Source: Rhizoclosmatium globosum (lineage: Eukaryota; Chytridiomycota; Chytridiomycetes; Chytridiales; Chytriomycetaceae). From it: a DNA stretch of 64,000 nt. The translations under genes and the position numbers were made by a program. The notes below the pieces were generated by a model. The model worked only from the letters and a program-made list of their open reading frames with translations. It had not been told where the DNA came from and made no database searches. The stretch spans positions 35,058 to 99,057 of the forward strand of contig MCGO01000141.1 of the NCBI GenBank assembly GCA_002104985.1, read 5' to 3'. The first letter of the stretch is position 1. The number at the start of each line of letters is the position of its first letter. This document shows positions 37,354-48,141 of the stretch, one piece after another.

Positions 37354-37557
37354 TGTTTCAAACAAATTATTAATAATATGGGACCAAACAAATGACTTCT
37401 TCTTGCGACTGTCAAATATTGACTCACGGGAATCAACGAAAAACAAGGATGGGTTCTAAGTTCATCTTGGGTTCACCTTGTTATGAATTTTACTTCCTCT
37501 AAATGACCAAGTTTTAACTTTTTCTCAATTGCTTTATTTTTGATTTTAGTTTGACGC

Positions 37558-39397
37558 CTAAATAGGTGACGAGAGAGGCTGGTTTACCAAATCCACATCA
37601 ACAACCCACTCCTGACACGCAGAAACAGTGGGATGCAATCTCCACTCAAACCACCCTGCCGGCACAACCCCCGTCACCTCCACACCCTCAACAGTCCGCA
37701 CAGGCCCCACCCTCTCTCCATTCCTTGTGAAATACAAATCCCCGTTTAGTAGCATCCCACACCCAATCACGTCACCAACAGTATACGGATCACCCCACGC
37801 AAACCCGCCCTGTCCCGTCCCGTCAAACAGCTTCCCATCATCAGAGTGGTACGCGAAGCTTCCAAAGTCCCAGCCGACGTGGTAGTATGCGGAGTATGGA
37901 CGGAGCGCGACGCCGATGGCGAGGAATGTGGAGTCTGTTGGAGTGTTGGAGAGGATTTTCACGCGGAAGGAGGTTCCTGGGCGGAGAGGGGTTGGGCTTT
38001 GGATGCTGTGGAATGTTGGGCATGCAGGGAAGTGGACGCGTTGGGATGTTGGTGTGAGGGTTTGGATTGTTGGGGTTTGTTGGGTTGTGTTGTGGGTTGG
38101 GCCTCGAGAGTTGATGACCATTTGGTGGGGTGTTGTTGAGTCAGAGGGCGAGGGCCGGAGATAACGCAGCACTGTGTGATTCTTTATAGTTTGTTGGGGT
38201 TGAACTCGAGATTGCATGGCAGGGTCGTTTTTCAGTATGTTGGAAACATGAGATTTCATTTGGAATTTGAATGGAGAGAGACCAAAGTTGACTTTGGCGA
38301 TAACAGGTATTTTGGACGTGACGAATCCGATTGCTGGAAAGAGTGACTTTTCGTACGAGAGCAAATCAGAGCTGAAGCGATTGATAACGTCTCCGATAAA
38401 TTGTCCATTCTGAGTAAAGAATATAGTGCATGCGTGTGGTGTCTTATCTGTGTAGAGCAGTTCTGAAGGTGGTGGAGCGGTGTTGTTCGACAGTGGCGCA
38501 TAGTATGGAATTATTCCAATGCCCACAGTATCCCCAAATGAGTAACTAGGCCCGTAGAGGACACCTTCACCGTTATGTGGTCCCAGCATTGCCTGACCTT
38601 GTTTAGAGTCAGCCATTTGAGACTCATCTACGACCAAACTCACCATACAAGCTTTCGTAGCTGACAGCGAATGAATCGTGTGCAGGAAGATGGGTGGGTT
38701 TTTCCAGATATGGTTTTGAAATGAGACCAACCATAACAGCCAAAAAGTCTGAAGGAGAGGGAACAGTTGTGCCATCACGTTCAAACGTGACTTCAAAATA
38801 TGCCGATTCTTGTTTGTAGCAGTATTTTGATATGATGGGAAGTGGAACTCTGCTCGTGGCAGTCCGAGACACAACGTATCTGGAAGAGAAACATTAATTG
38901 GCAGACTATAAGAAGTTCTTTAAGTAAATAACAAACCTTGATCCAATCTGTGCATCCTCCCTCATCACTCCCTCAATAAACTGAGTTTGAGGACCATTAT
39001 CGTTTGGAAGAGCCCACGACGGGACACGCACGCCCGGCATCTGCCACGACCTTTGCTCATCAAAGACCCGTTCGAAGTACGATACACCCAAGTTTGACGT
39101 GTCGTAGCGAAGGAGGCATCCAAGGCCAGTTGGATCGATGACATTCAAAGGACACTTTTCCACTTGATTTGATCCAGAAATACTTTGATTTAATTCTACT
39201 TTAATTCCAGCTTTGACCAGACTGAGACAGAACGAGGCTGCCCGTGGAATCAACAGGGCCACGCGCACTTGTTTGCAGGTCAATGCGAATGTTGCGAGAT
39301 CGGATGCACCGAGAAAGGTCAGGCCAATGTGCTGAAGGAGCTCAAGTGGGAGGCGGGTGAGGTCGAGTTGTGGGTGTGCCAATGATTGTTCTATCAT
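37558..39397 (-). CDS. F-box protein with two SPRY-like domains
   Basis: Three exons (39397-38937, 38879-38644, 38597-37558) sum to 1737 nt and 578 residues; both introns are short (57 and 46 nt). The N-terminal TRLPLELLQHIGLTFLGASD is an F-box, so the protein probably recruits substrates to an SCF ubiquitin ligase. Two B30.2/SPRY-like modules follow, each with the YGPSYSFGDTVGIGI or FAWGDPYTVGDVIGCGM type of strand and an FFTQNGQFIG or YFTRNGERVG hairpin. SPRY domains bind peptides, so they likely select the target. Without the 46-nt intron the frame would break near 38600. Confidence 0.82.
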
Positions 39398-39547
39398 ATT
39401 TAGAAAACAAATAAATAACCTGAAATAACATTGAATTCCTTTTAAATTGCCAAAGAGAAAAGTACTCTCTTCTTTGATTTCGCCGATTTGATGGAAATGC
39501 TAATACAGAAGAATTCCACAAATAGAACAAGAAGATCAGGTCAGAGG

Positions 39548-41366
39548 ATGTTTGGCTGGGCAGCGATCCCCGCCACTCTCTTTGTGTGCATCGCAACTGC
39601 ATCCAGCAACAGCATTCACTTAAGAGATCAGCTCGAACGCTCTGATTCGTCTTTGTTGTGAGTCACTCGCTTCTCTCGCACTCGCACTGGAACACACAAT
39701 CGAACTTACCTTAACCAGCGCCTCATCAAATGATCATATATCAATCGCAATTACTGTTAATCGGCCGTCTTTTGTTGGTCCGAAATGTATGTTCCCTCTC
39801 TCAGAAGATTGATGTTGCAGATACTAAAGACTGGATTCTCAAGTGTTAAAGGCTGTTTCAAGGGCATCCACTCCTTCGATTCTACCAATCACTGAAACCT
39901 TGAATGGAGTCACTGAGGTGGGTCTTTTGTTAGACTCGGCGTTGTGTGGTGTTTGCTGATTACCATGCAACGCTGCTACACTACAGTATTCCGGCGTAAT
40001 TCAAGTTGGAACTCCACCAGTTTCATATAGTGTTCTGTTTGATACTGGATCGTTTAGTACGTGGCTGTTTGGATCTGAATGTAAAAATCAGGTTGGTTGG
40101 TTGGTTGGTTGACGTTGGTGGGGGAATCTGAAACTGTTGGTAACGCATCTATCTGTAAACAGTATTGTCGCGCGAACTTGCGGTATAACCTTACAAAGAG
40201 TTCTACGGGAAAGTCGATTGGACGACAGATTGGGCAGAGTTGTGAGTCTACCGAATCCCAATTCATTTGACTCGACAGCTCTGACATTTCAGATCAACAA
40301 GACGCGGACGGTACAGAATTCAATGGAACCTTGGTTCAAGATGTTGTGTCAGTTGGGAACTACTCCGTCTCGGATTTCGTGTTTGCGCAGGTTCAGTGTT
40401 GGTTTGAACGAGAGAATAACACGCTGATAAATGGTATCAGGTCATGTCGTTTGATTCTCCGAGTGAAGCTAGATATGATGGAATAGTGGGAATGGGGTTC
40501 CATCCAACAGATGATTCCCCAACACTTCCTGAGGTTTTGGTGGCAAATGGTGTGCTGACGAAACCGTGGTTTAGTTGGTATATCGGGGTCGATGAAGTCA
40601 ATGGATTTATTGGGTTTGGAGGATTTGATGCAGGACTTCTCGCTAATCCGTCGAAAGAGATTGTTTGGTGTGTATTGGATGTTTGACGTTGATCGAAAAT
40701 GGTTGGCTGATCATATATTAGGATATCCATGATTACGGACAACGATTTGATCCGTGCTGGGAAAATTGCTCTTCCAATGGTGTCGGTCAGTGTCGGCAGT
40801 GTAGTGGTGGAAAAGTTCAGCAGTCACGCATCGCCATTGACAACTGAAACTCAGGGAAGCACGGGTGCGGCTAGTTGGGATACGGGAAACAGCGCGGCTG
40901 TTGTTTCGGATGTGCTTGTACGCGCTATTGGAAACCAGATTGCGGGGGCTAAGCAAGTTGGGTTCACTGGAAGTGACGACTTTACCTTCCGCGTGCCTTG
41001 TAATATGAGGCGGGAGGCGGAGGACCTGTTTTAGCGATTTCGTTCGATGGAGGTGTTACGTTGAGCATAACGGCGTTGGAATACATTCTGAGTCCAGATT
41101 CATATGATACGTGTTATTTGGGGTTAATTGGAAGGGTTGGGGGTTACCGGAACGGAACGTACTTGGTTGGGAATACCTTTCTGAAGCGGTATATGAATGT
41201 GTTTGATTATTCGCAAAAGCGGATTGGGTTTGGATTGGGGAATGGAAGGTCGAGTTCGATTGCTGATGTTGATGTTGGGCAGGGAGGTGCTGCTGTCAAG
41301 AGTGAAGGGCATACAGTAAGCGCATTATTGAGTTTAAGCGTATTCTTTAGCGTAATAATGACGTGA
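39548..41366 (+). CDS. GPI-type aspartic protease, probable frameshift
   Basis: Second A1 aspartic protease, with at least seven exons. Exon 1 from ATG 39548 has a good signal peptide (IPATLFVCIATAS). The first catalytic motif is VLFDTGSFSTWLFG (about 40030-40080), the second ASWDTGNSAAVV (about 40870), slightly unusual in having N for the usual T. The C-terminus ends in a short hydrophobic stretch (ALLSLSVFFSVIMT), typical of a GPI-anchor signal. Near 41010-41030 the frame after FRVPCNMRR hits TAG, while the conserved sequence continues in another frame from PVLAISFDGGVTL, so one base is missing or extra. This is either a recent pseudogene or a sequencing error. Confidence 0.68.
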
Positions 41367-41435
41367 TGATTCCCAATTTTGGAGTACATGTTTTTCCTCT
41401 TGCTTGGGCACACACTTCGAAAGACCCGAAAAAGA

Positions 41436-44400
41436 ATGTCTCCCTCTGAACCAGAAGCAGAGACATTGAACCATCAAACTTTAAACACGAGCGAACAAGT
41501 TGGCGGAGTGAAGCACTTGGAGGATGAACTAGATGACCAATTAGCGGATGATTTGCTTGAGACAGTTGAATCGCACTTGAACGCCCTTCCAAGTGGATCA
41601 AACGGCCTTCTGATTGGTTCGTACTTTAAGTTCCACCTTAAACAAGCACCTAACTACTCGTCACTAACCTTATCTACAACGCCGACCTTCAGAGGCCTCA
41701 CTCGCATTCTCGACCCTCTTCTCACCGCACTCGCACTCGCACCCAACCAAACAAGTCCCGCCCGCACTCGCTCTCTTTTCGTATTTGTCCGACGCCTTCA
41801 AAGACCAGCGCGACCACATGACGCCGCCCGATGTCAAAGTTGTTGAAGTCCACGCTTTCGAGCCATTTGATTCCGTCTACAACTCTACAAAAGTGTCAAT
41901 TCAAAACGAGGGTTTATTTGAACTCAAAAAGGATATTGTCTTTGTCGTTGGTAAATACCTTTTGTTCTGGTGTCGGTGGTGGTGGTGTCTCACTCTATCT
42001 TTACCCATCCTATTATCAATCAGGCGGACCTGGATCGGGAAAGGGTACCCAATCAGCGAAATTGGCGAAGGATTTTAACTTGTTGCATCTCTCTGCGGGT
42101 GACTTGTTGCGTGCTGAAGTTGCGGCGGCAACAGAAATTGGGTTGCTTGCCGAAGGCATTATGAAGGAAGGCAAGATTGTCCCGCAGGATATTATGATTG
42201 GACTGCTCAAGAAGGCGATCGAGAATGATACGGAGAGTAATGGGATTCTGATTGGTGAGCTAATGCCTGTGGAGTTTGGACTGTCCACCTGATATGGATT
42301 ACAAACAGACGGATTCCCCCGAGCGCTGGACCAAGCTATCGAATTCGAAAATGTTGTGAGACCAGCTACTGCTATTCTCAACTTCAACTGCCCCTTGGAC
42401 GTTCTGGAAGCCCGTCTTATTGAACGCGGAAAAACTTCGGGACGTGCTGATGATAACCTGGAAACGATTCGAAAACGCTTCAATACATTCCAAGAGCAAA
42501 GCTTGCCTGCGTTGGAATACTTTGGGGAGCGAGTCATTACGATTGACGGATCTGTTGCAATTGATACTGTGTATGAGAATGTCTTGTTGGAAGTGAGTCG
42601 ACTTGGGCTGTTTGAGCCGAAAAAGAGCGTCGTGTTTGCCATCAGTTGAGTATTTTAAATGTGTTATCAACTATTAAACATGAGTTTAGGTGATGGATCA
42701 TGTCCTGAGGAAGTTCACCTCCTTTCTTTACGTTTGGCGTCAGAATACAACTTGTCTCTACTCACTTTCGGTGGAAGCGAACTTGAGGAATACGAAGTCG
42801 TTGCTGAAATCGATAGCAAAGAGCAAGTCGTCGTCGAAGAGATTGCTGCTGAAACAGAAAAGGAAGGAGTGGTTGCTGTCGAATATGCTTTAGACCAAAC
42901 CATGAACGAACTCGATGCTCAACTCGCCGAACATCTTCTTGAGACTGTTCGTGCGGCTATTGCAAACAACTTTGCTGCGGAAAAGCCAGCGATGGGAATC
43001 CTTGTTGGTGTGTGCCATTTCTATTTGTAATCTATTGTGGTTCGTGTCTCAAACAATCAACAGAGGCTTCACTCGGTTTCAGTCCCTTGTTTGATGGCGA
43101 GGAATCCACCAGACCTGCTATTGCGCTCTTTTCGTATGCCGCACGCGACTTCGAAGATAACGAGCACTTCCCCAACTTTGACGATTCGTTGAATGTCGTC
43201 GAAGTTCATTCGTTTGATCCGTTTGAGACTGTCTATGATAGCGTCAAGGCCAGCGTATTGCACGAAGGGTTGTTGGATGTTTCTTTGCATAGTGTCAAGA
43301 ATTTCAGCGTCATTTTCGCGATCGGTGAGCTTGGTCCGTTCTTTTAAAAGTGGCGCTAAATAGTGTTCAGGTGATGGGTTGTATGCAGAGGAAACCCACC
43401 TTCTTGCTACACGACTTGCGCATGACTACGACTTGACTTTAGTCTCGTTCGGTGACACTGTGGACGCCGAAGTTGAAGTGAATATTGAAGAGGCTGTTGT
43501 CGTTGAAAAGGCTGTCCAAGAATCTCCTGTTGAGGCGATTCCTGCTTCTGCAGTTTCCACTGAGAAGGAGGCAGCTAATGTTGACGCTGCAAATGAGGAG
43601 CCAGTTAAGAACGAATTGTCGATAGATGAAACCAGAGATGATTTGGATGGCGAGCTTGGTAAGTATTTTCACATTCACGTTTGCAGTTTCTTATTCTGAA
43701 TCAAAGCGGAACACATTTTGGAGGCTGTTCGAGCTGAAATTGAGAAGCACCGTGCCGATGGAAAGACGGAAGGAATCCTTGTTGGTATGGCAGCTTTTTT
43801 TTCTCTGACCAACGACTCACTCATATCTGTATAGAGGCATCGCTTGGATTCAGTCCTCTCTTTGATGGAGAAGGACCTGCTGTTGCTCTCTTCTCATATT
43901 CAACCAGCCAATTTGAAGACAACGACCATCTCCCTGACTTCGACGATGCTGTCAATGTGGTTGAAGTCCATTCGTTTGCACCTTTCGATAAGGTATATCA
44001 AACTGTCAAAAAAAGCGTATTGGATGAGGGCATGTTGAATATTTCCCTGACTAGCGGAAGACACTTCAATGTTATTTTCCTTATTGGTAAGAGTCTCCTT
44101 TGTGTTTCTCTTGTTTTGCTGACCAAAGTTTAAGGGGATGGACACAACCAAGTCGAAACTCACCTGCTTTCCACTCAACTCGCCAAGGATTACAACCTGA
44201 GTCTGCTTACGATTGGTGTGGATGCTTCAGTTGAAGCTGAAGCCCAAGAATTCGGCAAGCTTCTGAATGCCAGCCGTCAGTTGGAAGTGTTGGTTGAAGA
44301 GGAGGAGATTGAAGAGGAAATCGAAGTTGCTGACACCAATCAAGTATCGAACAAAGAAGTGGATGCAATTGTTGACGAAATGACCTCAAACCTTGCAGAT

Positions 44401-45375
44401 TTGGATTCTGCTGCAATTGCTGATGAAGCCAACACGTCTCGGATTCAAGAACTTGAAGAAAATCTCAAGGATGCTCAAGGCGAAATTTCGAAGACTGCAG
44501 GCGATGTTGCTGCTAATATCAACGCCCTGTTGGAGGAACGAATCACATTACTCCAAGAGCGCCAAGCCGATGCTCAATTAATTCAAGAGCTGATGGTCAA
44601 GGTGGACACGTTGGCTTTGGAAGCTGCTGAGGAGGTCAAGGCTCTCATGACCGAGAATGAAGAACTGCGAAATGCGTTGGAGAAGAAGCAAGGTGACCAC
44701 ATTGCAATTATCGAAAGCCAGGAAAAGAGCGCCTTGCAGCTACAAAGCGAACTGACTGAAGCGTTGGAGCGTGTTCGTGACGGGGATGTCAAGTATGGTG
44801 CCGTTATTATCGAGCGTGATCTGTTGCAAAAGCAAGTGTCTGTGTTGAATCTCGAAGCTGAAAAGGAGCGATTGTTGCGACACAATGACGCGGCTGCCTT
44901 TGATGTTGAGCGGACCGAATTGTTGGCGCGAATCAAGCAATTGGAAACCACAGTGACTGAAAGCAAAGCGGCGCACTCACAAGTGAAAGAGGCATTCGAT
45001 GCGCTTTCTGGTAGACACAAGGATCTTTGGGAATTGCACAAGTCCACTACCACGGAACACAATAGCAACACAGCAATTGTCGAAGACCAAATCTTGCGGC
45101 TTCAATCTGAACTGAACACCGTGATTGCTGAGCGTGGGGATGCATTACAAGACCTCGCAGATGCTGAGGAGGAATTGAAAGCTGCTCATCAACGGATTCA
45201 CGATTTGAATGATGTCATCCAAATGATGAAAACTCATATTGCTCGGTTGGTTGAACAGTCAAGAAAGTCACGAGTTGTTGTGTTGGAGGATCATGTTGTC
45301 AAGCTTGAGAAGACTATTGGGTCTCTGAAGGCGGAGGTGCAGTTCTTGAAGGGATTGGTGAGCAACAAGAAGTAG
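41436..45375 (+). CDS. Tandem NMP-kinase-like repeat protein with coiled-coil tail
   Basis: Ten exons: 41436-41616, 41693-41950, 42024-42254, 42309-42644, 42690-43007, 43064-43324, 43371-43658, 43707-43784, 43835-44086 and 44135-45375, giving 1147 residues. All nine introns are phase 1. Exons 3-4 encode a UMP/CMP-kinase-like domain with P-loop GGPGSGKGTQ, LSAGDLLRAE, IDGFPRALDQAIEFE and the lid RGKTSGRADDN. Around it lie degenerate copies: the P-loop position reads GDGSCPEEVHLL, GDGLYAEETHLL or GDGHNQVETHLL, followed by HLLETVRA-type helices, EASLGFSPLFDGE and VVEVHSF.PF..VY. The last 350 residues are acidic then coiled coil. It may transfer phosphate locally in a scaffold, for example a flagellar one (speculation). 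Confidence 0.85.
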
Positions 45376-45794
45376 AGAATTAATGTTTCAAATAAAGAAC
45401 ATCTAGATTTATTTACTAGAGACAGAATGGAGCAGAAGAGAGGTTGAATGAGTAGAGACACGTAGGAAGGACGACGTGCCAAAAGAATTTAATGCGTAAT
45501 AGCGGTTTAAATTGGTTAGTGGCCACATTATAAATTGGTTTCGCACCTGCTGCGGTGGTGTTATAGTTGAGTAAGTTTCTATTTTCCCATTGGAAAAACT
45601 ATTCGTCAACATCCTGCTCTGTACCCTGCTAACGTGGGCCGTTTTCTAATCAGGAAACACTGCCAATCAAATCATCGTAATTATTAACCCTTTTGCCGAC
45701 CCCAACAATTCTTTACGCACGATTCATACTTTTTTCTAACTTAGATTGGTGTGTGTTGCTCCACCCTTGCTTCTCCACTTCTCCTATCCTAACT
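45376..45794. other. Intergenic region, nothing recognised
   Basis: About 420 bp between the kinase-repeat gene and a doubtful ORF. No repeats or RNA gene recognised. Confidence 0.4.
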
Positions 45795-46250
45795 ATGGTT
45801 CGACTATCTGTAGACCGTCAAATCATGTCTGCTACGCCTAGCTATAATGGCTGTTCTTACTCCATGACCCAAATTGGGTCACTTAATGTTCCGAAGACAG
45901 AGGATATTGTTGATATTATACGCAGACATGGCCGCCTTCGATTGATGAATGCCACCGAAGACGTTGTTCCAAATGCTAGATATAGGCTCATAAGTGAAGT
46001 GGGCGTATGTGAGCAGTGTCTAGACGAATTTATACGGGATTCAGAGAGCTACCTGGTTGAAGTATGCAACAATGAAAAAGACCTATTTGTGGACTGCAGT
46101 GCTTTCATGGACAGGGTAAACCTTGATCCCACATACGAATTCCGGTACACACTTGGCGTACGTAGGCAGCACCTTGCTCGAGTTTATTGCTATTGTGTAA
46201 GTCATGCCACTCGTACAAGATCAGTGTGTGTAGTCAGGCACCTTCCATAA
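45795..46250 (+). CDS. Hypothetical protein, doubtful
   Basis: ORF of 151 residues from ATG 45795 (the frame is open to 45693). Composition is protein-like, with several Cys (CEQCLDEFI, CNNEKDLFVDC) and no low complexity. A possible splice near 46197 would extend it. It stands at the edge of the repeat-rich part of the window and may be a fragment of a mobile gene. No family recognised. Confidence 0.35.
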   Translation: MVRLSVDRQIMSATPSYNGCSYSMTQIGSLNVPKTEDIVDIIRRHGRLRLMNATEDVVPNARYRLISEVGVCEQCLDEFIRDSESYLVEVCNNEKDLFVDCSAFMDRVNLDPTYEFRYTLGVRRQHLARVYCYCVSHATRTRSVCVVRHLP

Positions 46251-46917
46251 TTAAAGAAGGTTCCACATCAGACATAGATGCCGTTTTACTTGATGTTGAC
46301 GAAATAAACTCTCTTTCTTTTTCTTTAACCCCTTGGTTACTATTAGAGCTTTGTAGATATTCAAAGGATTTTGAAGGATTTTGAAGTTTCTTTTGAAGTT
46401 CTGTGGAACTTGGTTTTCCTGTTGTATTTTCAACATCCGAGGAACTTCACAACCCAAAAACCAGCAGATTTTCAAGTTCCGCCAACCTAGGCATCTTGAA
46501 AGTTACAACTTGCAGCAAATAATAAATAATGAGGTTTGTCCTTCCCTAATATTTTGGATTGAGGCAGATAGGAGGCAGAAATGAGGAACAAGGAGCAATT
46601 GCCTTCTTCAGACAAAAAGGGATTGTTGTAGGATTGCTTGCAAGAGGACTTTCCGTAACTTGTAAGCGCGTCCATCTGGAGTAAGAGTGAGAGAAGAAGA
46701 ATTTATTTGTGTTTCTTTCAAGTTCCTTCTCAAGTTCCTTCTCAAGTTCTGTCCAAAATCCAGCTCAGACCCGGGAGCTTCATTCTCCATACAAAATTGA
46801 GAGGATTTCCAAGGATTTTGGCAGTTCCTGGATTTCAGAGGAACTTGATGGAACTTGAAGTTAGGGTTCTATTTGTTGGATCAACAAGAGTTCAAGTTGA
46901 AAGACGAGAACAAGAAG
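46251..46917. other. Repeat-like non-coding stretch
   Basis: Contains many copies of the hexamer AAGTTC and its complement, including a short tandem around 46719-46750 (TCAAGTTCCT units). No gene seen. It abuts the truncated Crypton-like copy. Confidence 0.4.
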
Positions 46918-47654
46918 ATGGATCAACAAGAAAGGTATGAATTGAGCGAGAACGGGAGTGGTGAGGTAAAATTTTGGAGGCAGAGTGGGGATGAGATGGG
47001 TTTGTGACAACAGTGAGTTGTTGATCAAGTGTGGAAATGGGGGTGTTGGTGTTGTGTGAGCTGTGGTTGGTTGTGTTGGGTGGTTGGATCATCAAATAAT
47101 AGCTCTTGCAGTACTCTCTTCACATATCTATCCTAAAACTGTCTGTTTATTCTCTATATTGAGACAATTATTGCTGAAGTGTTGATTCTTGTTTGAAATT
47201 CAGACAAGAACTTTTAAATCATTTTCTGACACTATGAAATTATAGATCCAAAGTTGAATGTTTAAACCCTGAGTGCAAAGACGTTGCACCCTTCAACAAC
47301 AAATTTGCTTTGGGAAAACATTATAGATTAGTCCACCAGAATGTTGATTCTGTTTCTTATTGGATAAATGACTTCAAAACAGTTCTTGCATTACTCAATG
47401 ATCTGAAATTTGTGGCCTACAATTTCCACACCCAATTGTTGGCAAGTCCACTCCAAGTCTACAACCATGCCTTAATTGCAGTACCTCAAGAAACCGAGTA
47501 TTACCACCTGCATTCTGAACTCACGTCTGCCTGTCTTGCTATTGGTGCAGAAAACGTTTGGGGCCCTTTCATGCTAACACGGACTTTGACGGCGACGAAG
47601 ACGAAAATGAACGTACGTGCATGTGTCCCTGTTTGTTTGTACTGCTTACACTGA
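46918..47654 (+). pseudogene. Chimeric relic: Crypton-like 5' end joined to NACHT-WD40 linker
   Basis: The stretch 46860-47370 closely matches 56030-56570: the same leader, the same ATGGATCAA start exon with GTATGA donor, and the same zinc-finger exon (C....C.........LGKHYRLVHQ). After YWIND the match ends and sequence turns into VLALLNDLKF, LLASPLQVYNHALIAVPQE and WGPFML, the linker seen before the WD repeats in the relic at 54637. Neither the recombinase nor the WD repeats follow. It cannot make either protein. Confidence 0.75.
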
Positions 47655-48141
47655 TGTTAGACACGGCCGAATTGTACACTGCTGGCTGGGAATTTTCTTA
47701 GTGGACATTTTGGGGCTTTTTACCTTCAGAAATGATGTGCATAATACTATGAAAGGTTTCATGCATTGGTTTTCCTCTGTGATATATTTCCAAAATGTTG
47801 AGGAGCATAATGGATAAACGAAGATGTGACAAGAACATGGCCAAAATGTTTGGCTCAAATGTTCTGGCAGATGTTAGGCATTTTACGGAACAAGATTCCA
47901 AGGCGCAAAACCTTATTAAACATAAGCATATATATTGTAGAACAAAACAGGAAGGAATGTTGAGCTACATCACAACTGCAAATGTTGAGGTACAGTTCAT
48001 GCTTTACTCATACCTTACTCACACCTTACTCCCACCTTACTCCAGTTTGAACTTTGACAGAAACAGACCAATAGACTTATGATTCTGATGATATTTTATT
48101 ATAAAATTTTATGAAGTCAATGAAACAGTGAAAATAGAGCC
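47655..48141. other. Non-coding, with short direct repeats
   Basis: Contains four near-tandem CTTACTC-type units at about 48000-48045, which could be subterminal repeats of the transposon that starts at 48142. No gene recognised. Confidence 0.35.

Noticed and set aside
37009..37446. Crinkler start at 37446
   Set aside because: The family header begins at MVKIF (37353); the 31 residues before it look like translated leader.
42583..44583. Separate short genes within the kinase-repeat locus
   Set aside because: All pieces join by phase-1 GT-AG introns into one frame with matching repeat boundaries.
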